From Actinomycetota bacterium (GTDB lineage: Bacteria; Actinomycetota; Acidimicrobiia; Acidimicrobiales; Poriferisodalaceae): a DNA stretch of 15,326 bases. Numbering within the stretch: position 1 is the stretch's first letter; each line of letters opens with the position of its first letter. Location of the stretch: NCBI GenBank assembly GCA_013151655.1, contig JAADHX010000297.1, forward strand, positions 1 to 15,326. Direction: 5' to 3'. The notes beneath the pieces are model-generated. The model made no database searches. It was not told where the DNA came from and saw only the letters and a program-made list of their open reading frames with translations. The position numbers were made by a program, and so were the translations under genes. Below are positions 1 through 6,797 of this stretch, piece after piece.

Positions 1-595
1 CCCGGGGCCCAACAACGGCCAGTAGGTCACCAGTCGCTACCCCAGACCGCAGCATCACTTCGGCAGCGCTACCCCAATCGACATCGAACAACCACGACAG
101 CTCAGCGACAGCAACATCGCATGAACCATGAACGACAATCTCATCAGTGCGATGGCGCTTGAATCCAGCACGCCCGCGCTCGACGCTGCAACGAACGGTC
201 GACCGGTAACCCGAGAACGGCACCGAACCACCATGGATCGGCTCGATTTCCACCCCGGCCTGGCGAGCCAGAACCTCGCCAACCAATTCGACCTGAAGAT
301 CTGCTCGCGAGCTTGTAGCGATGTGTTGCCAGTCGCATCCACCGCATCCCTCCTCAACAGCACCGCACCCTGGCTCAACGCGGTGCGGGCCGGCTTCGAC
401 CACCGTCGTTGCCTCAGCCTTGGCAAACCGTGACCTGTCTTCAGTAAGGTCGATAGCTACCCGATCCTCGGGCGATGTGCCCCGGACAAACACCACGCGA
501 CCATCGTCTAGATGCCCGACCCCATCGCCGCCCACGGCCATGCGTTCTACTACGACTACTGGTGCAACTCTTGGGTCATCGTCCGGCGTGGTCAT
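1..595 (-). CDS. TrmA/RumA-family RNA (uracil-5-)methyltransferase, N-terminal part (runs off left edge)
   Basis: The minus strand is open from an ATG at 595 to the window edge (198 codons, no stop), so the gene is partial. Residues about 12-55 look like a TRAM RNA-binding domain, with the GGDGVGHLDDGRVVFVRG stretch usual at the start of this family. C77, C84 and C87 in the CGAVEEGCGGCDWQH motif, plus C159, match the four-cysteine Fe-S site of RumA/RlmD-type enzymes. Family members transfer a methyl group from SAM to C5 of a uridine in 23S rRNA or tRNA. The SAM-binding and catalytic half lies outside the window, so the RNA target cannot be told. The start is supported by a TAGGGT box ending 6 nt before the ATG (leaderless geometry). 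An internal ATG at codon 20 is less likely because it would cut the first strand of the TRAM domain. The gene is divergent from rpe. Confidence 0.9.
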   Translation of the reverse strand, partial: MTTPDDDPRVAPVVVVERMAVGGDGVGHLDDGRVVFVRGTSPEDRVAIDLTEDRSRFAKAEATTVVEAGPHRVEPGCGAVEEGCGGCDWQHIATSSRADLQVELVGEVLARQAGVEIEPIHGGSVPFSGYRSTVRCSVERGRAGFKRHRTDEIVVHGSCDVAVAELSWLFDVDWGSAAEVMLRSGVATGDLLAVVGPR

Positions 596-601
596 CAGGC
601 C

Positions 602-607
602 ACCCTA
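602..607 (-). promoter_or_regulatory. Leaderless-type -10 box for the RNA methyltransferase gene
   Basis: The minus strand reads TAGGGT, then six bases, then the ATG at 595. TANNNT placed 6-7 nt before a start codon is the arrangement expected for actinobacterial leaderless transcripts, and no Shine-Dalgarno sequence fits in the gap. No clear -35 box is visible. The call rests on position and on the same arrangement recurring at other genes here. Confidence 0.5.
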
Positions 608-639
608 GGGCCCGAACCGGGCTCCAATGGCGAGAGCGG

Positions 640-645
640 TACTGT
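640..645 (+). promoter_or_regulatory. Leaderless-type -10 box for rpe
   Basis: TACTGT ends 7 nt before the rpe ATG at 653, and no Shine-Dalgarno sequence is present between them. Together with the box at 602-607 this makes a compact divergent promoter region of 57 bp. Confidence 0.45.
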
Positions 646-652
646 CCAGGCC

Positions 653-1333
653 ATGACTCTTCCGGTTCAGATCGTGCCCTCGGTGCTGCCAGCTGACTTC
701 GGCCGTCTTGGCGAAGCAGTGGCCGCGTTCGACGCTGCTGGCGCAGACAAAATTCAATGGGACGTGATGGATGGTCACTTCGTGCCCAACCTCACGTTCG
801 GACCGGACATCATCGCCGCGGCGAGGCCCTACTCGACGGTGCCGTTTGAAGCACACTTGATGGTCGAGCGACCGGACGACCTGGTGCACATGTACGTCGA
901 CGCAGGCTGCGAGATGCTCATTATCCACGCTGAGACGACGCCCCATCTGCACCGCACGCTCGGCAAGGTTGCCGAGCTTGGGTCAACGGCAGCAGTTGCG
1001 CTCAACCCATCGACGCCCATCGATGTAGTGCTTCACGTCGCGGATCTGATCGACATGGTGCTGGTCATGACCGTTAACCCCGGGTTTGGTGGTCAGCGCT
1101 ACATCGCAACCATGGAGCCGAAGATCGCGGCGCTGCGCACCGCGCTCGATAGCGCTGGACACGCCAGGGTGAGTATCGAAGTCGATGGCGGTATCAGTGC
1201 CAACACGATCGCGGGTGCGTCATCGGCCGGTGCCGATGTATTCATCTCTGGAAGTGCGCTGTTCGGGTATCCGGAGGGACTTAGCCACGGAGTCGCCGAC
1301 CTTAGAGCCCGCGCCGAAGCCGCTCGAACATGA
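653..1333 (+). CDS. rpe: Ribulose-phosphate 3-epimerase
   Basis: Interconverts ribulose 5-phosphate and xylulose 5-phosphate in the pentose phosphate pathway, in the cytosol. The 226-residue product is of normal family length and has the (beta/alpha)8 hallmarks: WDVMDGHFVPN (36-46), HLMVE (68-72), VMTVNPGFGGQ (138-148), EVDGGI (176-181) and the phosphate-binding GADVFISGSALFG (193-205). D37 and D178 are the expected catalytic acid/base pair and H68 a metal ligand. The usual first metal-ligand His (H-x-D) is Gln here (Q35). The reading frame is open further upstream to 512, but the ATG at 653 gives the proper N-terminus and has a -10-like box 7 nt before it. The stop overlaps the start of the next gene by 4 nt (ATGA), so the two are probably translated together. 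Confidence 0.96.
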   Translation: MTLPVQIVPSVLPADFGRLGEAVAAFDAAGADKIQWDVMDGHFVPNLTFGPDIIAAARPYSTVPFEAHLMVERPDDLVHMYVDAGCEMLIIHAETTPHLHRTLGKVAELGSTAAVALNPSTPIDVVLHVADLIDMVLVMTVNPGFGGQRYIATMEPKIAALRTALDSAGHARVSIEVDGGISANTIAGASSAGADVFISGSALFGYPEGLSHGVADLRARAEAART

Positions 1334-1749
1334 CTCGTCGGTCTTTCTGGGGTGCCACAGCTCTGGTGCTACTGCTTGTTTCGTGCAGCGGCGATAGCGG
1401 TCGGTCGGTTGAGGCATTCTGTTCTCAGCTCACGTCGATGAACAGCACCGACATTACCCTCGCCGAGATAGACCTCGACGACAGCGACGCGGTGCGCGCG
1501 GCGCTCGAATCGTTCGCCGACGACTTCGAACAGCTGGCTGGAGTAGCCCCCGATGAGGTTGCCGCCGACGCCCAGACGATTGCCGAGTTTGGTCGTGCTC
1601 TAGCTGAGGCCGCGCTCGCCGCCAACCCAGACGATCCGTTCGACCGCGCCGCTCTACTAGCTGAGGCCAGCGCCCAGGTCGACAACATCGATCGGGCCAA
1701 CGATGGGGTAGCTAGCTACTCGACCAGGCTGTGCACCCCAGCCCCGTAG
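1330..1749 (+). CDS. Small putative lipoprotein
   Basis: The 139-residue product starts with a lipoprotein signal peptide: basic MTRRS, a hydrophobic stretch to about residue 17, and the lipobox LVSC with the lipidated Cys at residue 19. The mature part is acidic and Ala-rich, probably mostly helical, with only two further cysteines (one near residue 31, one four residues from the end) that could form a disulfide. I do not recognise a domain. Small Ala-rich actinobacterial lipoproteins of this type are common and mostly uncharacterised. The start overlaps the rpe stop codon (ATGA), so translation is likely coupled, though a functional link with rpe is not obvious. It ends 18 bp before the convergent clpP. 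Confidence 0.75.
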   Translation: MTRRSFWGATALVLLLVSCSGDSGRSVEAFCSQLTSMNSTDITLAEIDLDDSDAVRAALESFADDFEQLAGVAPDEVAADAQTIAEFGRALAEAALAANPDDPFDRAALLAEASAQVDNIDRANDGVASYSTRLCTPAP

Positions 1750-1767
1750 GGCCCCGAAGAGATCGAG

Positions 1768-2358
1768 CTAGATAATTTCGCCGCGCTTAGCGATGACCCG
1801 GTCGCACAGGCCGTAGTCCTTCGCTTCTTCGGCAGTAAACCAACGGTCGCGTTCGGAGTCGGCCAAAACCTGCTCGACGGTTTGACCACTGTGCTGGGCC
1901 GTGCGTTCGGCCATAAGCCGCTTCACGTATACAAGTTGCTCGGCCTGAATTGCAATGTCAGAGGCCTGACCACGAACCCCACCAAGAGGTTGATGCATCA
2001 TGACCCGAGCGTGCGGCAGACAGAAACGTTTGCCCGGCGCACCAGCGGTCAGCAAGAACTGACCCATAGATGCAGCCAGACCCATGCACAAGGTTCCGAC
2101 ATCGCAGCTGACGAACTGCATCGTGTCGTATATGGCCATGCCGGCCGTCACCGAACCGCCCGGTGAATTGATGTACAACCAGATATCGGACTCTTCGTCT
2201 TGGGCCTCAAGATAGAGAATCTGGGCAGCAACCTTGTTGGCAATATCGTCGTCGACCTCGGACCCGAGGAACACGATTCGGTTGCCCAATAGCTTGCTAA
2301 ATATGTCGAATGGCGTGGTCATCGCCGATGCGTCGAGGGCGGTGATCGGTTGGGTCAT
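1768..2358 (-). CDS. clpP: ATP-dependent Clp protease proteolytic subunit
   Basis: Serine peptidase that forms the tetradecameric degradation chamber used by ClpX/ClpC ATPases. From the ATG at 2358 the product is 196 residues, the usual length. The catalytic triad is visible: S97 in GLAASMGQFLL, H122 in PHARVMMHQP and D171 in ERDRWFTAEEAKDYG. The oligomer and substrate-groove motif YINSPGGSVTAGMAIYDTM lies at 62-80. The frame is open upstream to 2610, but that extension is not ClpP-like and would reach into the divergent gene. A second ATG ten codons downstream is an alternative. No trigger factor, second clpP or clpX gene is adjacent, unlike in many bacteria. ClpP with its ATPases is the main degrader of tmRNA-tagged proteins in other bacteria; smpB/ssrA lie about 7 kb away. 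Confidence 0.97.
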   Translation of the reverse strand: MTQPITALDASAMTTPFDIFSKLLGNRIVFLGSEVDDDIANKVAAQILYLEAQDEESDIWLYINSPGGSVTAGMAIYDTMQFVSCDVGTLCMGLAASMGQFLLTAGAPGKRFCLPHARVMMHQPLGGVRGQASDIAIQAEQLVYVKRLMAERTAQHSGQTVEQVLADSERDRWFTAEEAKDYGLCDRVIAKRGEII

Positions 2359-2401
2359 CTGGCGCTCTTTCGTCGGGAGCATCGGGGTGAAAGGCTGTCT
2401 T

Positions 2402-2417
2402 GTCTGACTGATCAGAC
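2402..2417. promoter_or_regulatory. 16-nt dyad in the clpP / PLP-enzyme divergent intergenic region
   Basis: GTCTGA (2402-2407) and TCAGAC (2412-2417) form a perfect 6-bp inverted repeat around CTGA. It lies 44 bp upstream of the clpP start and about 95 bp upstream of the plus-strand gene. The size and placement would suit a dimeric regulator site for clpP, but it does not match a regulator motif I know. Confidence 0.25.
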
Positions 2418-2510
2418 GTGTTTGTGCAGGGTACCCGTCGACCCGGCTAGCCCCACCACAAGCCCCAACACTTAGCCACTGGGTACAACCAGTAGATACA
2501 GAGGCACACC

Positions 2511-3503
2511 ATGACCGAGCTTGGCGAACTATCGACACCGTTTCTTTGGGCCGACGAGGCCGTGCTCGATGACAACCTGGCCACCATGGCCGAGGCCTGG
2601 CCGAGAACATCGCTGCGGCCCCACGTCAAGGCCCACAAGACGACAGCTATCGCCAAACGTCAAGCCGCGTCGGGCCACACCGCGTTCACATGTGCGACGC
2701 CACGCGAAGTTGTCGGTATGGCCGCAGCTGGGCTTGGTGCGGACCTCTTGTTGGCCAACGAAACGGTCGACGACAAGAACCTGCGGGCTATGGCCGACGC
2801 CGACGCTGCGGTCACGGTCGCCGTCGACAGCGAAGCCACGATCGACGCCGCGGCTCGAAACGGTATCGAAGCAGTGTTAATCGACATTCGAGTCGGGTTT
2901 CGATGCGGCTGTGCCGTCGACGAGGCTGGGCAGCTTGCAGACCGAGCTCGGACTGCCGGGATGGAAGTCAGAGGCGTAATGGGTTATGAAGGACACGCCG
3001 TTGGCGAGGTCGACCCGGTCAAACGTGCCGAGTTGGTTAATGGCGCAATGACCAGGCTGACCGCCGCTCACGAACTCGTCGGCGGGCCGATCGTCAGCGG
3101 GGGCGGAACCGGTTCCTACGTCGACAACACGACCGTTACCGAACTGCAGGCCGGTAGCTACGTTCTGATGGACACCGCCTATCAGCAGCAGGGTCACCCA
3201 TTTCGGCAAGGCCTGTTCGTTGAAGCGAGCGTCATTTCAGTCGCCCCGAAATATGTTGTGCTCGACGCGGGGCTCAAGTGCCTCGCCATGGACCACGGAA
3301 ATCCGACGATCCCCGGGGCCCAGGTTGTCTACTGCGCCGATGAGCACACGGTGGTCACAACCGAAAGACACGTAACGCCTGGCGACCGCATGACAATTGT
3401 TCCCGCTCACATCGACCCCACTATGTCCAAACATCGCGAACTAGTCGTCGGACGCGACGGCTCTGTTGTAGACGTGTGGGACATCGACCTGCGCCACTGG
3501 TAA
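2511..3503 (+). CDS. D-threonine aldolase / D-serine dehydratase-like PLP enzyme (alanine racemase-like fold)
   Basis: The 330-residue protein is a fold-type III PLP enzyme. RPHVKAHKT (36-44) holds the probable Schiff-base Lys K40. The Gly-rich phosphate-binding segment SGGGTGSY follows mid-protein, and MDHGNP and VPAHIDPTM lie in the C-terminal domain. H300 and D302 in the last motif match the His-x-Asp metal site of D-threonine aldolases; D-serine dehydratases of the same superfamily usually have His-x-Cys. The likely reaction is metal-dependent cleavage of a D-3-hydroxy amino acid to glycine and an aldehyde. The exact substrate cannot be read from sequence. An AGAGG Shine-Dalgarno sequence (2500-2504) lies 6 nt before the ATG. 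The gene is divergent from clpP, and its last 63 bp overlap the 3' end of the convergent rdgB. Confidence 0.88.
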   Translation: MTELGELSTPFLWADEAVLDDNLATMAEAWPRTSLRPHVKAHKTTAIAKRQAASGHTAFTCATPREVVGMAAAGLGADLLLANETVDDKNLRAMADADAAVTVAVDSEATIDAAARNGIEAVLIDIRVGFRCGCAVDEAGQLADRARTAGMEVRGVMGYEGHAVGEVDPVKRAELVNGAMTRLTAAHELVGGPIVSGGGTGSYVDNTTVTELQAGSYVLMDTAYQQQGHPFRQGLFVEASVISVAPKYVVLDAGLKCLAMDHGNPTIPGAQVVYCADEHTVVTTERHVTPGDRMTIVPAHIDPTMSKHRELVVGRDGSVVDVWDIDLRHW

Positions 3504-4088
3504 CGCGGCTCCGAGCATCTCGGCCAAGGACTTCATGGCTCTGGCCCGGTGAGAGATGGTTGCTTTCTCGTCGGCTGTCATCTCGGCGAAGGCTCGCCCA
3601 TCGCCGTCATTGGGCACAAAGATCGGGTCGTAACCGAAGCCAGAACTCCCCAACCGTTGAGTCGCAACAACCCCAAGCACCTCGCCCTGGGCAACGATCT
3701 CGGATCCATCTGCGAACCGCAGCAACGCCACCGTGACGAACAACGCAGCGCGGTTGGTCTGACCGTCAAGGGCTTGCAACATCTTTGCGACATTGCGGTC
3801 GGCGTTGGCCTCTGGTCCCGCGAAGTAGGCGGTCTCGACGCCGGGTTCGCCGCCAAGGGCATCGACAAACAGACCCGTGTCATCGGCTAACGCCGGCAGA
3901 CCTGTCGCGGCGCAGATGGCATCGGCCTTCAACCTGGCGTTGCCGACAAGAGTGCCGGCGTCTTCGATCACGTCGGAAACATCAGCCGGCCGCGCCACAA
4001 AGTTGATCATCGGAAGGATCTGGCGAATCTCGGCAACCTTGTGCTCGTTGGCCGTGGCCAACACGATCCGTTCTGGGAGCGAAGTCAC
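3441..4088 (-). CDS. rdgB: RdgB/HAM1 non-canonical purine NTP pyrophosphatase
   Basis: Hydrolyses dITP, XTP and ITP to monophosphates and so keeps deaminated purines out of nucleic acids. The 215-residue product shows the family motifs: ATANEHK (11-17; T12, N14, K17 for nucleotide binding), EDAGTLVGNA (42-51), ADDTGLFVDALGG (68-80; D70 the likely general base), SSGFGYDPIF (148-157) and SHRARA (179-184). The start is GTG, and GTGA overlaps the rph stop by 4 nt, so the two are translationally coupled; rph-rdgB is a very common pair. The C-terminus runs about 15 residues beyond the conserved core and overlaps the convergent PLP-enzyme gene by 63 bp. Confidence 0.95.
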   Translation of the reverse strand: MTSLPERIVLATANEHKVAEIRQILPMINFVARPADVSDVIEDAGTLVGNARLKADAICAATGLPALADDTGLFVDALGGEPGVETAYFAGPEANADRNVAKMLQALDGQTNRAALFVTVALLRFADGSEIVAQGEVLGVVATQRLGSSGFGYDPIFVPNDGDGRAFAEMTADEKATISHRARAMKSLAEMLGAALPVAQVDVPHVYNRAVASDD

Positions 4089-4804
4089 GAAACGCCGATG
4101 GCAACTTTCTGGAGCTCGATGATGGTGGCAATGCCACCTTCGGCAAGATCGATGAGCGCGTTGAGTTCGGCACGATCGAACGGTGCGCCCTCGGCGGTGC
4201 CCTGAACCTCGACAAAGTCGCCCTTGCCGGTCATGACTACGTTCATGTCGGTGTCGGCGTTGGCATCTTCGATGTAGGGCAAATCGAGACGGGGTTCGCC
4301 AGCGATGATGCCAACCGAAATCGCGGCACAGTAATCAGTGATGGGATTCGTTTCGAGCGAACCGGCCGCGACCAACGATGAGAAGGCGTCGTGAAGGGCA
4401 ACCCATCCGCCACAGATTGCAGCGGTGCGCGTGCCGCCATCGGCCTGAAGGACATCGCAGTCGACGGTCACTTCGCGCTCGCCAAGCGCTTCCATGTTGG
4501 TGACAACTCGCAGCGATCGGGCGATGAGGCGCTCGATTTCGAGGGTTCGGCCCTTCTGTTTGCCCTTCTTCGACTCGCGAGCCACACGTTCGTTGCCCGA
4601 GCCGGGAAGCATCGAGTATTCGGCGGTGACCCAGCCCTTGCCCCTACCAGCCATCCAACGGGGAACTTTCTCGTTAACGGACACCGTGCACAGAACCTTG
4701 GTACGCCCAAAACTCACAAGAACAGAACCGGCTGTTGCATCGGTGAACCCCCGTTCGAAGGTGATGGGCCGTAATTGGTCGTTCGAACGTCCGTCCGGTC
4801 GCAT
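4085..4804 (-). CDS. rph: Ribonuclease PH
   Basis: Phosphorolytic 3'-5' exoribonuclease that trims tRNA 3' ends and takes part in rRNA turnover. The 239-residue protein is of normal length and starts with the diagnostic MRPDGRSNDQLRPITF. It has GRTKVLCTVSV, the RGKGWVTAEYSMLPGSGNER block, GRTLEIERLIARSLR and VDCDVLQADGGTRTAAI, which cover the RNase PH fold and its phosphate-binding Arg/active-site region. A GGGAG Shine-Dalgarno sequence (minus strand, 4811-4815) lies 6 nt before the ATG. It is the middle gene of murI - rph - rdgB; 96 bp separate it from murI and hold a tandem repeat. Confidence 0.97.
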   Translation of the reverse strand: MRPDGRSNDQLRPITFERGFTDATAGSVLVSFGRTKVLCTVSVNEKVPRWMAGRGKGWVTAEYSMLPGSGNERVARESKKGKQKGRTLEIERLIARSLRVVTNMEALGEREVTVDCDVLQADGGTRTAAICGGWVALHDAFSSLVAAGSLETNPITDYCAAISVGIIAGEPRLDLPYIEDANADTDMNVVMTGKGDFVEVQGTAEGAPFDRAELNALIDLAEGGIATIIELQKVAIGVS

Positions 4805-4854
4805 TGGAATCTCCCGAGTGTGGTTGGGTGTTGTCGCACGGTTGCGAGAATCGT

Positions 4855-4905
4855 GCTGTGCTGACTCTAGGGCTGGATCGACTCTACGGCTGTGCTGACT
4901 CTACG
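4855..4905 (-). repeat. Three tandem 17-bp repeats across the murI stop codon
   Basis: On the minus strand three consecutive 17-mers read CGTAGAGTCAGCACAGC (4905-4889), CGTAGAGTCGATCCAGC (4888-4872) and CCTAGAGTCAGCACAGC (4871-4855). The outer two differ at one base; the middle one departs at a few positions. The TAG in the first copy is the murI stop codon. The array fills half of the murI-rph gap, about 50 bp upstream of the rph start. It could be a slippage-derived microduplication or a multi-copy binding site; no hairpin is obvious. Confidence 0.85.
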
Positions 4906-5734
4906 AGGGCCAGCGGTGCTGTCTGGCGCCAGCTAGTTCGGCACCGAAGAGCTTTCGTCCGATCGCCTCGAACACGTTGGCATCGCCAGAGCTCACAAAC
5001 GTGTGTTGGCCGACGTAGCCAGGCGTGCGATCTTCGACTAGAAGTCGCCGAACTTCGAAGGCTGTCTCGTCGGCAGACGAAACGAGCACTACGTCACGGC
5101 CCATCACGTCGGCAATAGTGCGGGCCAAATACGGGTAGTGGGTGCAGCCAAGCAGCAGCGTGTCGACGTCCGCGTCCTTGACCGGCGAAAGTAGGCGCTC
5201 GGCCAACACCGCTATGCCTTCGCCATCTACCTCGCCTCGCTCTACGAACTCGACGAAACCAGGGCACGCGCATGTGGTCAGCTCGATGTCGAGCCCGTGT
5301 TCGTCTACGGACTGCGGGTAAGCGCCAGACGCAACCAATCCGACCGTTCCAACCACACCGACGCGACCCGAGCGAGAAACCTGAGCTGCGGCAACGATTC
5401 CTGGCTCAATGACACCAAGAACGGGAATCGCGAGCTTGTCACGCAAGTCGTCGAGGGCAGCGGCCGAAGCCGTGTTGCAAGCGACAACCAGCAGCTTGAT
5501 GCCGTAGCGCTCAACAAGGTGGTCGGCAATCTCGATCGCAAACTCTCGAACTTCGTCGAGGTCGCGCGGGCCGTACGGGTATCGGCCCGTGTCGCCGAAG
5601 TAGACGAGGTCTTGATCGGGTACGAGGTCGATTAGGGCGCGGGCTACCGTTAGCCCGCCAAAGCCACTATCGAAGACACCAATCGGACGCGGAGCCACGG
5701 TCCGGAAGCGTACGTCAACGACTCTCTGGCGCAT
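4901..5734 (-). CDS. murI: Glutamate racemase
   Basis: Makes D-glutamate for peptidoglycan by a cofactor-independent two-base mechanism. The protein has the N-terminal GVFDSGFGGLTVARAL (19-34, D22), YFGDTGRYPYGPR (45-57), the first catalytic Cys C86 in VVACNTASA, and the second, C197, in LLLGCTHYPY. All catalytic positions are intact. The ATG at 5734 gives 277 residues, with about 15 residues before the conserved RPIGVFDSG. A GTG at codon 13 (5698) would give the more usual short N-terminus and has TACGCT 8 nt before it, so the start is uncertain. It is probably the first gene of a murI-rph-rdgB unit. Confidence 0.96.
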   Translation of the reverse strand: MRQRVVDVRFRTVAPRPIGVFDSGFGGLTVARALIDLVPDQDLVYFGDTGRYPYGPRDLDEVREFAIEIADHLVERYGIKLLVVACNTASAAALDDLRDKLAIPVLGVIEPGIVAAAQVSRSGRVGVVGTVGLVASGAYPQSVDEHGLDIELTTCACPGFVEFVERGEVDGEGIAVLAERLLSPVKDADVDTLLLGCTHYPYLARTIADVMGRDVVLVSSADETAFEVRRLLVEDRTPGYVGQHTFVSSGDANVFEAIGRKLFGAELAGARQHRWPS

Positions 5735-5820
5735 AGCCGCTCATGCCTGAAGGGAGCCGAACTGGTAGGCCTGGTGGATGTTTGTCCGGGGTTGTGGCTT
5801 CTGCTCTTGGCTCGCTGCGC

Positions 5821-5834
5821 GCGCACTAGTGCGC
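5821..5834. promoter_or_regulatory. 14-bp perfect palindrome between murI and the YihY-family gene
   Basis: GCGCACTAGTGCGC is perfectly self-complementary and sits in the 169-bp divergent gap, 86 bp from the murI start and 69 bp from the YihY-family start. A regulator site for either gene is possible. Nothing else in the gap is recognisable apart from the -10 box at 5892-5897. Confidence 0.3.
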
Positions 5835-5891
5835 TCATCGGGCCGCTAGGGCTGCTCGGACTAGTGGAGCCTCGCCTACCGGCTCGGCCTC

Positions 5892-5897
5892 TAAACT
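5892..5897 (+). promoter_or_regulatory. Leaderless-type -10 box for the YihY/BrkB-family gene
   Basis: TAAACT ends exactly 6 nt before the GTG start at 5904, and there is no Shine-Dalgarno sequence. This supports that GTG as the true start and a leaderless transcript. Confidence 0.5.
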
Positions 5898-5903
5898 GTT
5901 CGA

Positions 5904-6797
5904 GTGAAATTTCGGGCGCTCGCCGTGTCGGCATGGAAGCCAACCAAACGCCTCGTCGCCGAGATGTGGTTTGAGTTCAAGGACGACTCCCTTGGCGATC
6001 AGGCCGCGGCGATGTCGTTCTTCACGCTGCTCTCCCTGCCGGCAGCAGCCTTGGCGATGGTCACCGGGCTCGGTTCCCTCGAAGGACTCGTCGGAATTGA
6101 TCTAGCGACCGATGCTCGCAACGCTATAAGCGATTACGTCCAGACAACGTTCGGGTCAGAGAGCCTTAGTTCCACCGTCGATGGGTTATTCGAAGAGAAC
6201 CGATCTGGTCTACTAACTGTCAGCCTCGCGGTGGCTATCTATTCTCTGTCACGAGGTTTCGCCGGCCTCGTTCGAGGGCTCGATGTGGCCTACGACATCG
6301 AGACATCGCGTTCGTGGCTGAACGTGCGTCTTGTCGGAGTTGCTATCGGCTTCGGCACTCTGGGAGTCGTCGGTTTCGCGGTCTATCTCGCGTACGGCCT
6401 ATGGCCGAGTTCGGCTGGACCCGTGCTCGACACTCTCGGCACGGTGGCCCTGTTCTTTGGGTTGACCGCCTGGGCGGCAACCCTGTTTCATATTGCCCCC
6501 GACCACCGCACACCTTGGCGGTGGGACGTTCCTGGAGCCTTGCTTGCCTCGTTGTCCTGGGTTCTGCTTGCCAGCGGATTCGCTACCTACGTCGGAGTTG
6601 CCGGCGGCGGGAACGGCGCAGTCGGCGCAGTCGGCGCAGCACTGTTGGCGTTCACTTTGGTGTACCTGCTGAACCTGGCCCTACTACTGGGCGCCGAACT
6701 GAACGGCATCATTGCTGATCGGGCCGGCGTCGCGCGGCCGCCGCGACGGCTGCACCACCTCACTCGCCGCAGCCGATCCCGCCCTTCAGATACCTGA
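5904..6797 (+). CDS. YihY/BrkB family inner-membrane protein (UPF0761)
   Basis: The 297-residue protein has about six hydrophobic segments, near residues 33-55, 102-125, 141-166, 174-196, 210-234 and 239-268. Family signatures are present: DQAAAMSFFTLLSLPAAAL (32-50), the W-RWDVPGALLASLSW segment (205-219) and LLGAELNGI (261-269). The molecular function of YihY/BrkB proteins is unsettled; old links to RNase BN and to serum resistance were not borne out or are strain-specific. The tail after residue 275 is Arg-rich and cytosolic. Three tandem 9-bp units (6614-6640) encode GAVGAVGAA in a loop. The start is GTG. The last 38 bp overlap the convergent lipoprotein gene. Confidence 0.9.
   Translation: MKFRALAVSAWKPTKRLVAEMWFEFKDDSLGDQAAAMSFFTLLSLPAAALAMVTGLGSLEGLVGIDLATDARNAISDYVQTTFGSESLSSTVDGLFEENRSGLLTVSLAVAIYSLSRGFAGLVRGLDVAYDIETSRSWLNVRLVGVAIGFGTLGVVGFAVYLAYGLWPSSAGPVLDTLGTVALFFGLTAWAATLFHIAPDHRTPWRWDVPGALLASLSWVLLASGFATYVGVAGGGNGAVGAVGAALLAFTLVYLLNLALLLGAELNGIIADRAGVARPPRRLHHLTRRSRSRPSDT
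6614..6640 (+). repeat. Short tandem repeat, 3 x 9 bp, inside the YihY-family gene
   Basis: CGGCGCAGT occurs twice, followed by CGGCGCAGC. It is in frame and encodes a Gly-Ala-Val repeat between the last two membrane segments. The 9-bp unit means copy-number changes would keep the frame. Confidence 0.8.

Noticed and set aside
55..433. ORFs on both strands (55-426 minus, 128-433 plus, 144-347 minus)
   Set aside because: They are shadows of the methyltransferase frame, which is open through this region on the minus strand and carries the Fe-S cysteine motif.
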